Assembly (NCBI GenBank): GCA_038326025.1
Contig: JBBQJP010000008.1
Span: 47,737 to 111,736 of the forward strand
Direction: 5' to 3'
Length of the DNA stretch: 64,000 nt
Source: CAISIP01 sp038326025
GTDB lineage: Bacteria; Pseudomonadota; Gammaproteobacteria; Burkholderiales; Burkholderiaceae_C
In this document: positions 34,981 through 49,027 of the stretch, piece after piece
Layout: the number at the start of each line of letters is the position of its first letter
How positions within the stretch are numbered: position 1 is the stretch's first letter
Notes under the pieces: model-generated
The model's input: the letters and a program-made list of their open reading frames with translations, nothing else
What the model was told of the DNA's origin: nothing
Databases searched by the model: none
Program-made: the position numbers and the translations under genes

Positions 34981-36114
34981 ATGAGTCTTTCGCAAAACGT
35001 CGAACGTGTTTCCATTGAACTGGCTGAACGCAGCTACCCCATCCTGATTGGCGCGGGCTTGCTCGGGGAAACGCAGACATATGCGGGATTGCCCAAGAGC
35101 CAATCGGCACTGATCGTCACCAGTGTCACGGTCGCGCCCCTGTACGCTGCCACGCTGCAGCAAGCGCTGAAGAAATACTACCAAAAGGTTCACCTGGTGG
35201 TGTTGCCTGATGGCGAGGAGCACAAGACCTGGAACACGCTGAACCTGATTTTCGATGCGCTGTTGCAAAAACAGTGCGACCGCAAGACCGTACTGTTTGC
35301 GCTCGGTGGTGGTGTCGTCGGTGACATGACCGGATTTGCCGCGGCGTCGTTCATGCGGGGCGTGCCCTTCGTTCAAGTACCGACGACCTTGCTGGCCCAG
35401 GTTGATTCTTCGGTCGGCGGCAAGACGGCCATCAATCATCCGCTGGGCAAGAACATGATCGGGGCGTTCTATCAGCCGCAACTGGTGGTCTGTGATCCGG
35501 CGACGTTCGCCAGCCTGCCACAACGCGAGCTCAGTGCCGGCCTGGCCGAAGTGATCAAGTACGGACCCATTGCCGATATGGCGTTTTTCGACTGGATCGA
35601 GGCCAACCTGTCGTCGCTGATGGAGCGGGATCCGCAGGCGTTGGCCCACGCCGTCAAGCGCAGTTGCGAAATCAAGGCCTGGGTCGTCGGGCAGGACGAA
35701 CGCGAGTCCGGTTTGCGCGCCATCCTGAATTTTGGCCACACCTTCGGCCATGCCATTGAAAACGGTCTGGGATACGGCCAATGGCTGCATGGCGAGGCGG
35801 TCGGTTGCGGCATGGTCATGGCCGCCCATTTGTCGCAGCGTCTGGGGCTGGTAGATGCCGCCTTTGTCGCGCGTCTGACCCACCTGATCGAGCGGGCGGG
35901 TTTGCCAGTCGTCGGGCCGAAACTGACCACCGGCAACGCAGACTCGGAGCAGCCGTCGTCCAATGCAGACCGCTTTCTCTCGCTGATGCGTGTCGACAAG
36001 AAAGCCGACGCCGGCACGATCCAGTTTGTCGTGATCGATCGTCCGGGTTCCGCCGTCGTGCGCACGGCGCCGGACGACCTCGTGCGCCAGGTCGTGAATG
36101 ATTGCTGCTCGTGA
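34981..36114 (+). CDS. aroB: 3-dehydroquinate synthase
   Basis: 377 aa NAD- and metal-dependent enzyme of the shikimate pathway. NAD-binding GGGVVGDMTGFAAASFMRG, then QVPTTLLAQVDSSVGGKTAI and NMIGAFYQP; metal ligands lie in AEVIKYG (Glu), LNFGHTFGHAIE (His) and WLHGEAVGCGM (His). AGGGGG 7 bases upstream fixes the ATG at 34981. A C-terminal stretch of about 15 residues (TGNADSEQPSSNA) is an insertion relative to the E. coli protein. Confidence 0.97.
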   Translation: MSLSQNVERVSIELAERSYPILIGAGLLGETQTYAGLPKSQSALIVTSVTVAPLYAATLQQALKKYYQKVHLVVLPDGEEHKTWNTLNLIFDALLQKQCDRKTVLFALGGGVVGDMTGFAAASFMRGVPFVQVPTTLLAQVDSSVGGKTAINHPLGKNMIGAFYQPQLVVCDPATFASLPQRELSAGLAEVIKYGPIADMAFFDWIEANLSSLMERDPQALAHAVKRSCEIKAWVVGQDERESGLRAILNFGHTFGHAIENGLGYGQWLHGEAVGCGMVMAAHLSQRLGLVDAAFVARLTHLIERAGLPVVGPKLTTGNADSEQPSSNADRFLSLMRVDKKADAGTIQFVVIDRPGSAVVRTAPDDLVRQVVNDCCS

Positions 36115-36194
36115 ACCGGGCCTGTCTGTCCATTGCGGTGGGCACGCTGCAAACCGCCGGCCGTTGCGGCTGACCGTCCTGGACGCTTGAGCCC

Positions 36195-37388
36195 ATGCCT
36201 TTGGCAATTTTCGCGTGCCATCCGGAATCGTCGCGCGGTCGTCGGCATGTGGAACCGATTGCGCCGACGCGGACCGACTTCCAGCGCGATCGGGACCGGG
36301 TCATTCACAGTTCGGCGTTTCGGCGCCTGGTCTACAAGACCCAGGTCTTTCTGAACCACGAGGGTGACCTTTTCCGGACCCGCCTGACCCATTCGCTCGA
36401 GGTTGCGCAACTGGGCCGATCGATTGGGCGGTCGCTGGGTTTGAACGAAGACCTGATCGAGGCAGTGGCCCTTGCCCACGATCTTGGTCATACACCGTTT
36501 GGCCACGCCGGGCAAGACGCACTCAATGCCAGCATGGCGACGTTCGGCGGGTTCGAACACAACCTGCAGAGTTTGCGCATCGTCGACATGCTCGAAGAGC
36601 GATACCCGGATTTCGACGGCCTCAATCTGACGTTTGAAACCCGCGAAGGCATTCTGAAACATTGTGCCGCACCCAATGCGACAGCGCTCGAGGCGTCGGA
36701 GCCGGCTTATGCGGACAGTCTGGGCGGTATCGGCCGCCGATTTCTGGACCGTAGCCAACCCAGCATGGAAGCGCAGTTATGCAATCTGGCGGACGAGATT
36801 GCCTATAACGCACACGATATCGACGACGGTGTTCGATCCGGCCTGATCACCGTGGAGCAAGTGGCCTCGGTCGACTTGTTCAACCGTTACCTGACTCAGA
36901 CGCGGGAACGCCATCCGCATCTGCACGATGACGACCAGGATCGCAGGCTGCTGTACGAGTCGATTCGCCAGATGCTTAGTGCCCAGGTGTACGACGTGAT
37001 CGAGGCGACCCGCCAGCAACTCGAAATACATGCGCCCGACGGCGTGGCTGCCGTGCGCAGCGCGCCACCGCTGGTGCGTTTTTCGGACGAGATGCGCAGG
37101 ACATCGACCGAGCTCAAGCAGTTTCTGTTGCGCAACCTGTACCGCCATCCGCAGGTGATGGAAACCACCGATCAGGCGCGGCGCGTCGTGCGGGATTTGT
37201 TCGATGCCTACATGCAAACACCGCAGGACATGCAGCCGGGATTCGCTGCGCGATGTGCCAGAGCCGGCGTGCAGTCCGATGGTTTGCGCACAGGTGCACG
37301 CACCGTTGCTGATTTCATTGCGGGCATGACCGATCGCTTCGCGCTGCGCGAGCATGAACGGATCACCGGACTACGGCTGCTGGGTTGA
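36195..37388 (+). CDS. dgt: Deoxyguanosinetriphosphate triphosphohydrolase-like HD protein
   Basis: 397 aa. The HD-domain metal site is intact: RLTHSLEVAQLGRSIGR, AHDLGHTPFGHAGQ and a downstream ADEIAYNAHDIDDG (Asp). The N-terminus carries the RTDFQRDRDRVIHSSAFRRL motif of dGTPases. It removes triphosphate from dNTPs and sets their pool. Follows aroB by 80 bp, the common Burkholderiales order. An MFS gene begins 4 bp after its stop. Confidence 0.93.
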   Translation: MPLAIFACHPESSRGRRHVEPIAPTRTDFQRDRDRVIHSSAFRRLVYKTQVFLNHEGDLFRTRLTHSLEVAQLGRSIGRSLGLNEDLIEAVALAHDLGHTPFGHAGQDALNASMATFGGFEHNLQSLRIVDMLEERYPDFDGLNLTFETREGILKHCAAPNATALEASEPAYADSLGGIGRRFLDRSQPSMEAQLCNLADEIAYNAHDIDDGVRSGLITVEQVASVDLFNRYLTQTRERHPHLHDDDQDRRLLYESIRQMLSAQVYDVIEATRQQLEIHAPDGVAAVRSAPPLVRFSDEMRRTSTELKQFLLRNLYRHPQVMETTDQARRVVRDLFDAYMQTPQDMQPGFAARCARAGVQSDGLRTGARTVADFIAGMTDRFALREHERITGLRLLG

Positions 37389-37392
37389 GGCC

Positions 37393-38643
37393 ATGCGGGG
37401 TGGGCTTTTTGCACGACAACCGGCGTTGGTCGTCATCCTTGCGGGTGTGGCGGCGGCGCTGCATGTGGGCAAGCTGCCGCCGGCGATTCCGGTCTTGCGC
37501 GACACGCTGGGAGTGAGTCTGGTACAAGCCGGCTTTCTGTTGTCGCTGGTGCAGATGGCCGGCATGGCGCTGGGGCTGGTGGTCGGGTTGGCCGCTGACA
37601 ACATCGGATTGCGGCGCGCCATGTTGTCGGGCTTGATGCTTTTGTCCGTCGCCAGCGCATGGGGCGCCACGGCGCAAGACCCCGGCAGTCTGCTGATGTT
37701 GCGTGGGCTGGAAGGTTGTGGTTTCCTGCTCGTGGTGATGCCCGCGCCCGGATTGATCCGCCGATTGACCGCTGCAGCCAGGATGCCGTCCGCGATGGGC
37801 TTGTGGGGGGCCTATATGCCAACAGGGACTGCGCTGGCGCTGGGATGCGGACCCATGCTGATCGCCTGGGCTGGCTGGCGCAACTGGTGGCTGGTGCTGG
37901 CGTTGCTGACATCCGCGATGTGGCTTTGGGTCTGGCTGGCGGTGACACCCGATGCGAAGCGATCACTTGCCCAGTCAACTGCCGGTGCAAAAACAACGCC
38001 CGGCGCGCGTTTTCTTGGTGGCTGGTTACCGCGTGTGCGGCGTACGCTTGGGGCCAGGGGGCCCTGGCTAGTGGCAACGAGTTTCGCGTTGTATTCAGGA
38101 CAGTGGCTGGCGGTGATCGGCTTTTTGCCGTCGATTGCCGAACAAGCGGGTGTGGTGGGCGCCGGTGTGGCCCCACTGTTGGCCTTCGTGGCCCTGGTCA
38201 ACGTCCTTGGCAACGTGGCCGCCGGTCGGCTGCTGCAGCGAGGGCTTGGGGCCAGGGTCCTGCTGACCGGGGGTTTTTGTGCCATGGCCGTAGGCGCCTT
38301 CATGGCATTCTCGACTATCGGCGCGGGAGCGGCGGCCGAGGATATGCTGGTACTGCGCTACTTCGGGGTCTTGTTGTTCTCCATGATCGGCGGGTTGATT
38401 CCTGCAACGCTTTTTTCATTGGCAGTGACGCTGGCCCCGGATGAGGGCAGCGTATCGACCACGGTCGGCTGGATGCAGCAGCTGTCGGCGCTGGGTCAAT
38501 TCGTGGGTCCGCCGTTGGTGGCCTGGGTTGCGGCCCAGGTTGGCGGCTGGCACTGGACATGGGCGGTCACCGGGGGCTGCTGCGTATTGGGCGTGGTCGT
38601 CGCACGCCAGATGGGCAAGGAGTTGGAACGTGGAACAGCTTGA
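37393..38643 (+). CDS. MFS transporter, CynX/NimT-like
   Basis: 416 aa with about 12 membrane spans. Begins MRGGLFARQPALVVILAGVA at 37393. Loop motif GLAADNIGLRRAMLSGL between helices 2 and 3 is an MFS motif-A variant. Small-residue-rich helices and the overall pattern resemble CynX/NimT exporters. Substrate unknown. It overlaps the downstream DUF1415 gene by 14 bp and follows dgt by 4 bp, so all four genes dgt to the methyltransferase may be co-transcribed. Confidence 0.82.
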   Translation: MRGGLFARQPALVVILAGVAAALHVGKLPPAIPVLRDTLGVSLVQAGFLLSLVQMAGMALGLVVGLAADNIGLRRAMLSGLMLLSVASAWGATAQDPGSLLMLRGLEGCGFLLVVMPAPGLIRRLTAAARMPSAMGLWGAYMPTGTALALGCGPMLIAWAGWRNWWLVLALLTSAMWLWVWLAVTPDAKRSLAQSTAGAKTTPGARFLGGWLPRVRRTLGARGPWLVATSFALYSGQWLAVIGFLPSIAEQAGVVGAGVAPLLAFVALVNVLGNVAAGRLLQRGLGARVLLTGGFCAMAVGAFMAFSTIGAGAAAEDMLVLRYFGVLLFSMIGGLIPATLFSLAVTLAPDEGSVSTTVGWMQQLSALGQFVGPPLVAWVAAQVGGWHWTWAVTGGCCVLGVVVARQMGKELERGTA

Positions 38644-39268
38644 TGCATCGACAGAGTTCGAGGCCACGGTGGTGCGCGACATGCGGCATTGGCTGCAGCA
38701 GGCCGTGATCGGCCTGAATCTGTGCCCGTTTGCCAAGGCGGTGGTGGTACGCCAGCAGATCCACTTTGTTGTGAGCCGGGCCCGGCAATCCGATCAGCTT
38801 GAGTTGGATTTGCGGCGCGAGTTGCAGGAGTTGTTCGCAGCCGACCCGCAGCTTCGCGACACCACCTTGCTGATGGCGCCCGATTGCCTGAATTCGTTCC
38901 TGGACTTCAATGATTTTCTGCAGCGGGCCGACCATTGCCTGCAGTTGTTGGGTCTGGACGGCGAAATCCAGATTGCCAGTTTCCATCCGCAGTTCCAATT
39001 TGCCGGAACCGGCAAGAACGACATCGGGAATTTCACGAACCGCGCGCCATATCCGACCCTGCATTTGCTGCGCGAGGCCAGTGTGGATCGAGCCGTGGCA
39101 GCGTTTCCGCAGGCGGAATCGATCTTTGAAACCAATATCGACACACTGCGCCGGCTCGGTCGTGATGGCTGGGATGCGCTGGGCATCTCGCGCACTGCGC
39201 CAGTGGCGCAGGGGCAAGCAGAGCCAACACGCCAAGGCGGCAGGCGACGTGGCACGATAGGGCGATGA
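38630..39268 (+). CDS. DUF1415 family protein
   Basis: 212 aa from a GTG with AAGGAG 7 bases upstream. Conserved family blocks: IGLNLCPFAKAVVV (a CPF motif near residue 30), QIHFVVS, FHPQFQFAGT and FTNRAPYPTLHLLREASVDRA. No enzymatic function is established to my knowledge. The CPFA motif and histidines suggest a redox or metal site (inference). The stop overlaps the methyltransferase start in ATGA. Confidence 0.85.
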   Translation: MEQLDASTEFEATVVRDMRHWLQQAVIGLNLCPFAKAVVVRQQIHFVVSRARQSDQLELDLRRELQELFAADPQLRDTTLLMAPDCLNSFLDFNDFLQRADHCLQLLGLDGEIQIASFHPQFQFAGTGKNDIGNFTNRAPYPTLHLLREASVDRAVAAFPQAESIFETNIDTLRRLGRDGWDALGISRTAPVAQGQAEPTRQGGRRRGTIGR

Positions 39269-40203
39269 GCATGAAATCAATCACACACCGCAGTGCGGCG
39301 CCGGCGCCTGCCGTCGACAGCGCGTTGTCGCCGGCCGTTGCCGCGGAACTGCGCCCCGGTCAATCCGTGGCACTGCTGCAAGAGTTGCATATCCTGACGC
39401 GGGACGCCAAACTGAACCAGGACTCACGTCGCAAACTCAAGCAGGTTTACCACCTGTACCAGTTCATTGAGAAAATCCTGCTTGAACTCGCAGGCGAATC
39501 GGGTCAGGGGAAGCCGGTGTCGGGGCGCGCTGTTCAAGGCCTGTCGGTGGCCGACCATGGCGCTGGCAAGTCATATCTGGGCTTCATCCTGTACGACCTG
39601 TTCTTTCGCGGCCGCGGTGACGGATGGATTTACGGCATCGAGACTCGCAGCGAACTGGTCGACAAATCGCGCGCGCTGGCGCGGACGCTGGGTTTCGAAC
39701 GCATGTCCTTCTTGAACCTCAGCGTCGCAGAATCGGCATCGGCGCAGGAACTGCCGGCGCAGATCGACCTGGTGACGGCGTTGCATGCCTGCGATACCGC
39801 AACGGACGATGCGATCGCGTTCGGGCTGGCCAAGAAGGCACGCACGATGGTGCTGGTGCCTTGTTGCCAGGCAGAATTGGCACGCCTGCTCAATGCCGGA
39901 AAAGCCTTGAACCTGCGTCGCACGCCGTTGGCGGAGTTGTGGCGTCACCCGCTGCACACGCGGGAGATCGGCAGCCAGTTGAGCAACGTATTGCGCTGCC
40001 TGTATCTGGAGGCCTGGGGTTATCAGGTCACTGTGACCGAGTTGGTCGGTTGGGAACACAGTATGAAAAACGAATTGATCATCGCCCGGCACACCGGTCA
40101 GCTGCGCCGAAGCGCGGCCGACCGCCTGCAAGCCTTGCTCGAGCAGTTCGGCTTGCAGGAGTTGCTCGAGACCCGGTTCAGGTTGCCGACACCGAGTCTG
40201 TAA
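39265..40203 (+). CDS. SAM-dependent methyltransferase, Methyltransf_32-like
   Basis: 312 aa. An N-terminal helical region (KLNQDSRRKLKQVYHLYQFI) precedes a Rossmann methyltransferase core with ADHGAGKSYLGFILYD as the SAM-binding loop and LVTALHACDTATDDAIAFGL; the VPCC in TMVLVPCCQAEL is typical of the METTL25/GSTCD-like group. The AGKSYLG loop replaces the usual GxGxG. Substrate unknown; the family acts on RNA or protein. Translationally coupled to DUF1415. Confidence 0.82.
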   Translation: MSMKSITHRSAAPAPAVDSALSPAVAAELRPGQSVALLQELHILTRDAKLNQDSRRKLKQVYHLYQFIEKILLELAGESGQGKPVSGRAVQGLSVADHGAGKSYLGFILYDLFFRGRGDGWIYGIETRSELVDKSRALARTLGFERMSFLNLSVAESASAQELPAQIDLVTALHACDTATDDAIAFGLAKKARTMVLVPCCQAELARLLNAGKALNLRRTPLAELWRHPLHTREIGSQLSNVLRCLYLEAWGYQVTVTELVGWEHSMKNELIIARHTGQLRRSAADRLQALLEQFGLQELLETRFRLPTPSL

Positions 40204-40287
40204 AGATGCTTGCGCGCGGTCGCTTGCTGCGGATCTTTCTGCAAGAATTGACGCGGACGATGCACAGTTATCAATAGAGGATGTAGC

Positions 40288-40740
40288 GTGAAACGATTTT
40301 CAGTTTTGGTCCTGGCCCTGGCATTGGCGGCTTGCAGCACCACCAGTCCGGACGTGGTGCAGCGGGCTGACGCCCAGCGACTGTCTACCGTCATTGACGC
40401 CACGGTTCTGTCCGTGCGGCCGGTCACGGTCGATGGCACCCAATCGGGTGTGGGGTCGGTCGCCGGTGGTCTGGCGGGCGGCGTTGCCGGCGCCAGCGTC
40501 GGTGGCCGGCGCGAAGGCATCATCATTGGTGTGTTGGGGGCAGTGGCAGGCGCGGTGGCCGGCAACGCCATCGAACGATCCGCCACTCGTGAAGATGCGG
40601 TAGAGATCCTGCTGCAACTGCGCAATGGCGAGCGGCGTGCCATCGTGCAGGCACGTGGCAGTGAAACCCTGCAACCCGGCGACCCGGTAATTCTGGTCAC
40701 CACCGGCGGCAAGGCTCGGGTGACCAAGGCACCACGCTAG
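40288..40740 (+). CDS. Glycine-zipper 2TM-domain lipoprotein
   Basis: 150 aa. Lipoprotein signal MKRFSVLVLALALAAC with the lipobox cysteine at residue 16. A glycine-zipper double helix follows (GSVAGGLAGGVAGASVGG and IIIGVLGAVAGAVAGNAIER), the SlyB/PcP-type element that sits in or on the outer membrane. The C-terminal part (ILLQLRNGERRAIVQARG) is the usual SH3-like beta region. Function is structural or stress-related in relatives; nothing here refines that. Confidence 0.85.
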   Translation: MKRFSVLVLALALAACSTTSPDVVQRADAQRLSTVIDATVLSVRPVTVDGTQSGVGSVAGGLAGGVAGASVGGRREGIIIGVLGAVAGAVAGNAIERSATREDAVEILLQLRNGERRAIVQARGSETLQPGDPVILVTTGGKARVTKAPR

Positions 40741-40750
40741 CCACTAAGAT

Positions 40751-41605
40751 ATCGGGGTCAGAATCCAATTTCCATGATGTGCACCATCATGGTGCTAAAA
40801 CCATGGCCCGACTTGCCCGTGTCAATGTTCCTGGGTACCCCTATCACGTCATCCAGCGCGGGAACAACCGGCAAAGCATTTTCATGTCCGACGCCGATCG
40901 CGAGTTCATGCGGGAACTGCTGGTGGAAAACGCGCTGCGTTTCGATGTGGCGGTCCACGCCTACGTCTTGATGGACAACCACTTCCATCTGCTGCTGACG
41001 CCGAACAGCGAAGATGGCCTGCCACGGATGATGCAGGCAGTTGGCCGCACGTATGTGCGGCGCTTCAATGACACGCATCAGCGCAGCGGTACCCTTTGGG
41101 AGGGGCGTTACAAGTCCGCTTTGGTGCAGACCGAGCGCTATCTGATGGCATGCATGGTGTATCTGGACCTCAATCCGGTGCGTGCCGGCATCGTTTCCCG
41201 GCCCCAGGACTTTGCCTGGTCGAGTCATGCCCATTACGCGGGCATACGCAACGACAGTCTCGTGACGCCCCACGCGCTGGTCTGGGAACTCGGCAATACC
41301 CCGTTTGCCCGCGAATCGCGTTATCGGGATCTGGTGCACCGCGGTGTCACAGACGAACAGCGTGTGACACTGGGCCAAGCCGTGACCAACGGCTGGGTCG
41401 TGGGGGATAGCCGCTTTGTCGCCCAGTTGCAAGGCCGGACTGATCGACGCCTTTCCCGTGCGCATCCCGGGCGGCCGTCAAAGCCCGTGCCTCCGACCTG
41501 ATCGCTTTGGGTGGCTTGTCACCATGGTAATACCGAGTGAATCAATATGTCCCCATTTAATTCTCAGATGACACTTTGCGAAATTAAACGGGATCTGACC
41601 CCTAT
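40751..41605 (+). mobile_element. RAYT-type IS200-like element with inverted ends
   Basis: The transposase gene at 40803-41501 is framed by GGGGTCAGA at 40754-40762 and its reverse complement TCTGACCCC at 41594-41602; the next bases (ATCC versus TCCC on the outward reading) remain similar. The element lies between the glycine-zipper lipoprotein and gltB. No target-site duplication is evident, as expected for HUH enzymes. Confidence 0.75.
40803..41501 (+). CDS. REP-associated tyrosine transposase (RAYT, Y1_Tnp domain)
   Basis: 232 aa HUH-type single-strand transposase. Starts MARLARVNVPGYPYHVIQRG. The HUH motif is MDNHFHLLL (about residues 56-64); the tyrosine nucleophile is expected in MVYLDLNPVRAGIV (about residue 117); GTLWEGRYKSALVQ is a family block. 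All three are intact, so the protein looks active. RAYTs mobilise short palindromic repeats. The tail after residue 210 is Arg/Pro-rich. Confidence 0.9.
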   Translation: MARLARVNVPGYPYHVIQRGNNRQSIFMSDADREFMRELLVENALRFDVAVHAYVLMDNHFHLLLTPNSEDGLPRMMQAVGRTYVRRFNDTHQRSGTLWEGRYKSALVQTERYLMACMVYLDLNPVRAGIVSRPQDFAWSSHAHYAGIRNDSLVTPHALVWELGNTPFARESRYRDLVHRGVTDEQRVTLGQAVTNGWVVGDSRFVAQLQGRTDRRLSRAHPGRPSKPVPPT

Positions 41606-41732
41606 TTAAAAAGTTTGGCATGCATGTTGCACTGCACTAAACTCTGAGGCCGCGCGCGACGCCGTGTCCGCGCGCGATCGGACGGGGCGCCAACAGGTGC
41701 GCGCCCGGCCTTTGACTATTGAGGATGAAACC

Positions 41733-46520
<4,788 letters not shown>

Positions 46521-46559
46521 GACGACTAATCGCAGCGACAGACATCAGCAGGATTGAAC

Positions 46560-48026
46560 ATGGGAAAAATCACCGGATTCATGGAGTACCCGCGGCTCGA
46601 AGAGGCTTACAGGCCGGTCGAAGAGCGGGTCAAGGGGTACCGCGAGTTTGTGTTGGCCCTGGACGATGGCCAGGCCAAGACGCAGGGTGCGCGTTGCATG
46701 GATTGCGGCACGCCGTTTTGCAACAACGGCTGCCCGGTCAACAACATCATTCCGGACTTCAACGACCTGGTTTTCCAGGGTGACTGGAAAAACGCAGCCG
46801 CTGTGCTGCACAGCACCAACAACTTCCCGGAGTTCACCGGGCGGATCTGCCCGGCGCCTTGTGAGGCGGCCTGTACGCTCAATGTCAACGACGAGGCGGT
46901 CGGCATCAAGTCGATCGAGCACGCGATCATTGACAAGGCATGGGCCAAGGAATGGGTAAAGCCACAGAAAGCGAAACACCGCACCGGTAAGTCCGTGGCC
47001 GTGGTGGGTTCGGGGCCTGCGGGCCTGGCAGCGGCCCAGCAACTCGCGCGGGTAGGCCATGACGTGACGGTGTTCGAGAAGAACGATGCCGTGGGTGGTC
47101 TGCTGCGTTATGGCATTCCGGACTTCAAGCTCGAAAAATCACACATCGATCGGCGGGTCGAGCAGATGCAGGCCGAAGGTGTGGTGTTTCGCACCGGCGT
47201 GCTGATTGGCGAGATGCCGAAAGACACAAAGGTCACGAACTGGGCGCGCGAGACCATCAGCGCGGAACAACTGCAGGAAGAATTCGACGCCGTGCTGCTG
47301 GCCGGTGGTGCAGAGCAGTCACGTGACCTGCCAGTGCCGGGCCGCGACCTGAAGGGCGTGCATTTCGCCATGGAGTTCTTGCCGCAGCAGAACAAGGTCA
47401 ACAGCGGTGCAAAGGTGCGCGACCAGTTGCGCGCCGATGGCAAGCACGTGATCGTGATCGGTGGTGGCGACACCGGCAGCGACTGTGTGGGTACCAGCAA
47501 CCGGCACGGCGCCAAGAGTGTCACGCAGTTTGAACTGATGCCGCAGCCGCCCGACGAGGAAAACGGGCCGATGACCTGGCCCTATTGGCCCATAAAGTTG
47601 CGTACCAGTTCCAGCCACGAGGAGGGCTGTGAACGTGAATTTGCCATTTCAACCAAGGAATTGCTGGGCGAGAAGGGCCGGGTCAAGGGCCTCAAGACCG
47701 TGCGTGTCGAATGGAACAACGGCAAGATGACCGAGGTGCTGGGTTCGGAGCAGGTGCTTCCGGCCGACCTTGTGCTGCTGGCCATGGGTTTTGTATCGCC
47801 GGTTGCCACCGTACTCGAGGCGTTCGGGGTCGAGAAAGACGCCCGTGGCAATGCGCGCGCCACGACCGAATTCGATTCGGGCTACGCTACCAATGTGGCC
47901 AAGGTCTTTGCAGCCGGCGACATGCGCAGGGGCCAGAGCCTAGTGGTCTGGGCGATCCGTGAAGGTCGCCAGGCAGCGCGTGCGGTCGACGAGTTCCTGA
48001 TGGGATTCAGCGACCTGCCTCGCTGA
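46560..48026 (+). CDS. gltD: Glutamate synthase (NADPH) small subunit
   Basis: 488 aa FAD/NADPH subunit feeding electrons to GltB. N-terminal 4Fe-4S cysteines in CMDCGTPFCNNGCPVNN and ICPAPCEAAC; FAD site AVVGSGPAGLAAAQQLARVG; NADPH site VIVIGGGDTGSDCVGTSNRH; C-terminal VFAAGDMRRGQSLVVWAI. ATG at 46560 with AGGA upstream. Forms the gltBD operon. Confidence 0.97.
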   Translation: MGKITGFMEYPRLEEAYRPVEERVKGYREFVLALDDGQAKTQGARCMDCGTPFCNNGCPVNNIIPDFNDLVFQGDWKNAAAVLHSTNNFPEFTGRICPAPCEAACTLNVNDEAVGIKSIEHAIIDKAWAKEWVKPQKAKHRTGKSVAVVGSGPAGLAAAQQLARVGHDVTVFEKNDAVGGLLRYGIPDFKLEKSHIDRRVEQMQAEGVVFRTGVLIGEMPKDTKVTNWARETISAEQLQEEFDAVLLAGGAEQSRDLPVPGRDLKGVHFAMEFLPQQNKVNSGAKVRDQLRADGKHVIVIGGGDTGSDCVGTSNRHGAKSVTQFELMPQPPDEENGPMTWPYWPIKLRTSSSHEEGCEREFAISTKELLGEKGRVKGLKTVRVEWNNGKMTEVLGSEQVLPADLVLLAMGFVSPVATVLEAFGVEKDARGNARATTEFDSGYATNVAKVFAAGDMRRGQSLVVWAIREGRQAARAVDEFLMGFSDLPR

Positions 48027-48135
48027 AGCGTGGCGGCCTGCCGGTGGGAAGGTGGCGCGTGTGTCACCCTTCTCGGCGCGGCAGGTTTTGCGGCATGACA
48101 GCGGGGTGCGCTTGAAATCCCGTATCATTTGTCCG

Positions 48136-48162
48136 CCGGCCACCTGCCGGTATTTTGTTTTT
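48136..48162 (+). terminator. Small hairpin with T-rich tail between gltD and mlaF
   Basis: CCGGC (48136-48140), loop CACCT, GCCGG (48146-48150) is followed by TATTTTGTTTTT. It could end gltBD transcription, but it abuts the mlaF start at 48164, so any mlaF promoter upstream would read through it. The short stem makes the call weak. Confidence 0.35.
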
Positions 48163-48163
48163 C

Positions 48164-49027
48164 ATGGACCCATCCTTCCCTGATCCCCTTGTCGAATTGC
48201 GTGACCTGACCTTCGGGTATGGCGAGCGTGTCATCCTTGACGGAATTTCGCTGACGATTCCGCGTGGCAAGGTGACCGCGCTGATGGGGGCCTCAGGCGG
48301 CGGCAAGACCACCTTGTTGCGTCTTATCGGCGGGCAGAACCGGGCCCAGAAGGGCGAGTTGCGCCTGTATGGCGCGGACGGTTATCAGGATGTCGGTGCC
48401 ATGGACCAGAAGCAACTGTATGCTGCGCGCCGGCGCATGGGCATGTTGTTCCAGTTCGGCGCCCTGTTTGCCGACCTCAGCGTTTTCGAGAACGTGGCTT
48501 TTCCGTTGCGCGAACATTCGACGCTTGCGGAGGGTTTGGTCCGCGATATCGTGCTGATGAAACTCAATGCGGTCGGATTGCGTGGCGCACGCCATCTGAT
48601 GCCCAGCGAAATTTCCGGAGGCATGGCGCGTCGCGTGGCGCTGGCGCGCGCCATTGCGCTGGATCCCGAACTCGTGATGTACGACGAGCCGTTTTCCGGT
48701 CTCGATCCAATCTCGGTGGGAACCGCCGCACGGCTGATTCGTCAACTCAATGATTCGATGGAGCTGACCAGCGTATTCGTCTCGCACGAGCTTGAGGAGA
48801 CCTTTGCGATTGCCGACCAGGTGATCATTCTGGCCAACGGCAAGGTGGCAGCGCAGGGCCGACCCGAGGATGTACGCAATAGTACGGATCCGCTGGTGTC
48901 GCAATATGTACATGCCAGGCCGGACGGGCCGGTCCAGTTCCATTACCCCGGGCCGACGGTGGAGCAGGATTTCGGGGCCGCACCTTCGCCGCTGGTGCCA
49001 CCCGGCGGGCGGGGGGCTTGGTCATGA
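48164..49027 (+). CDS. mlaF: Phospholipid ABC transporter ATP-binding protein MlaF
   Basis: 287 aa. Walker A GASGGGKTTL (about residue 44), signature EISGGMARRVALARA, Walker B LVMYDEPFSGLDP, and switch histidine VSHEL, as in MlaF. Powers lipid movement by MlaE between the inner membrane and the periplasmic shuttle MlaC. C-terminal tail of about 40 residues contacts the partner subunit in E. coli. ATG at 48164; stop overlaps mlaE in ATGA. First gene of mlaFEDACB. Confidence 0.95.
   Translation: MDPSFPDPLVELRDLTFGYGERVILDGISLTIPRGKVTALMGASGGGKTTLLRLIGGQNRAQKGELRLYGADGYQDVGAMDQKQLYAARRRMGMLFQFGALFADLSVFENVAFPLREHSTLAEGLVRDIVLMKLNAVGLRGARHLMPSEISGGMARRVALARAIALDPELVMYDEPFSGLDPISVGTAARLIRQLNDSMELTSVFVSHELEETFAIADQVIILANGKVAAQGRPEDVRNSTDPLVSQYVHARPDGPVQFHYPGPTVEQDFGAAPSPLVPPGGRGAWS

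Noticed and set aside
40206..40277. Tiny frame of about 22 codons before the glycine-zipper lipoprotein
   Set aside because: No ribosome site and no hydrophobic or charged pattern; likely chance.
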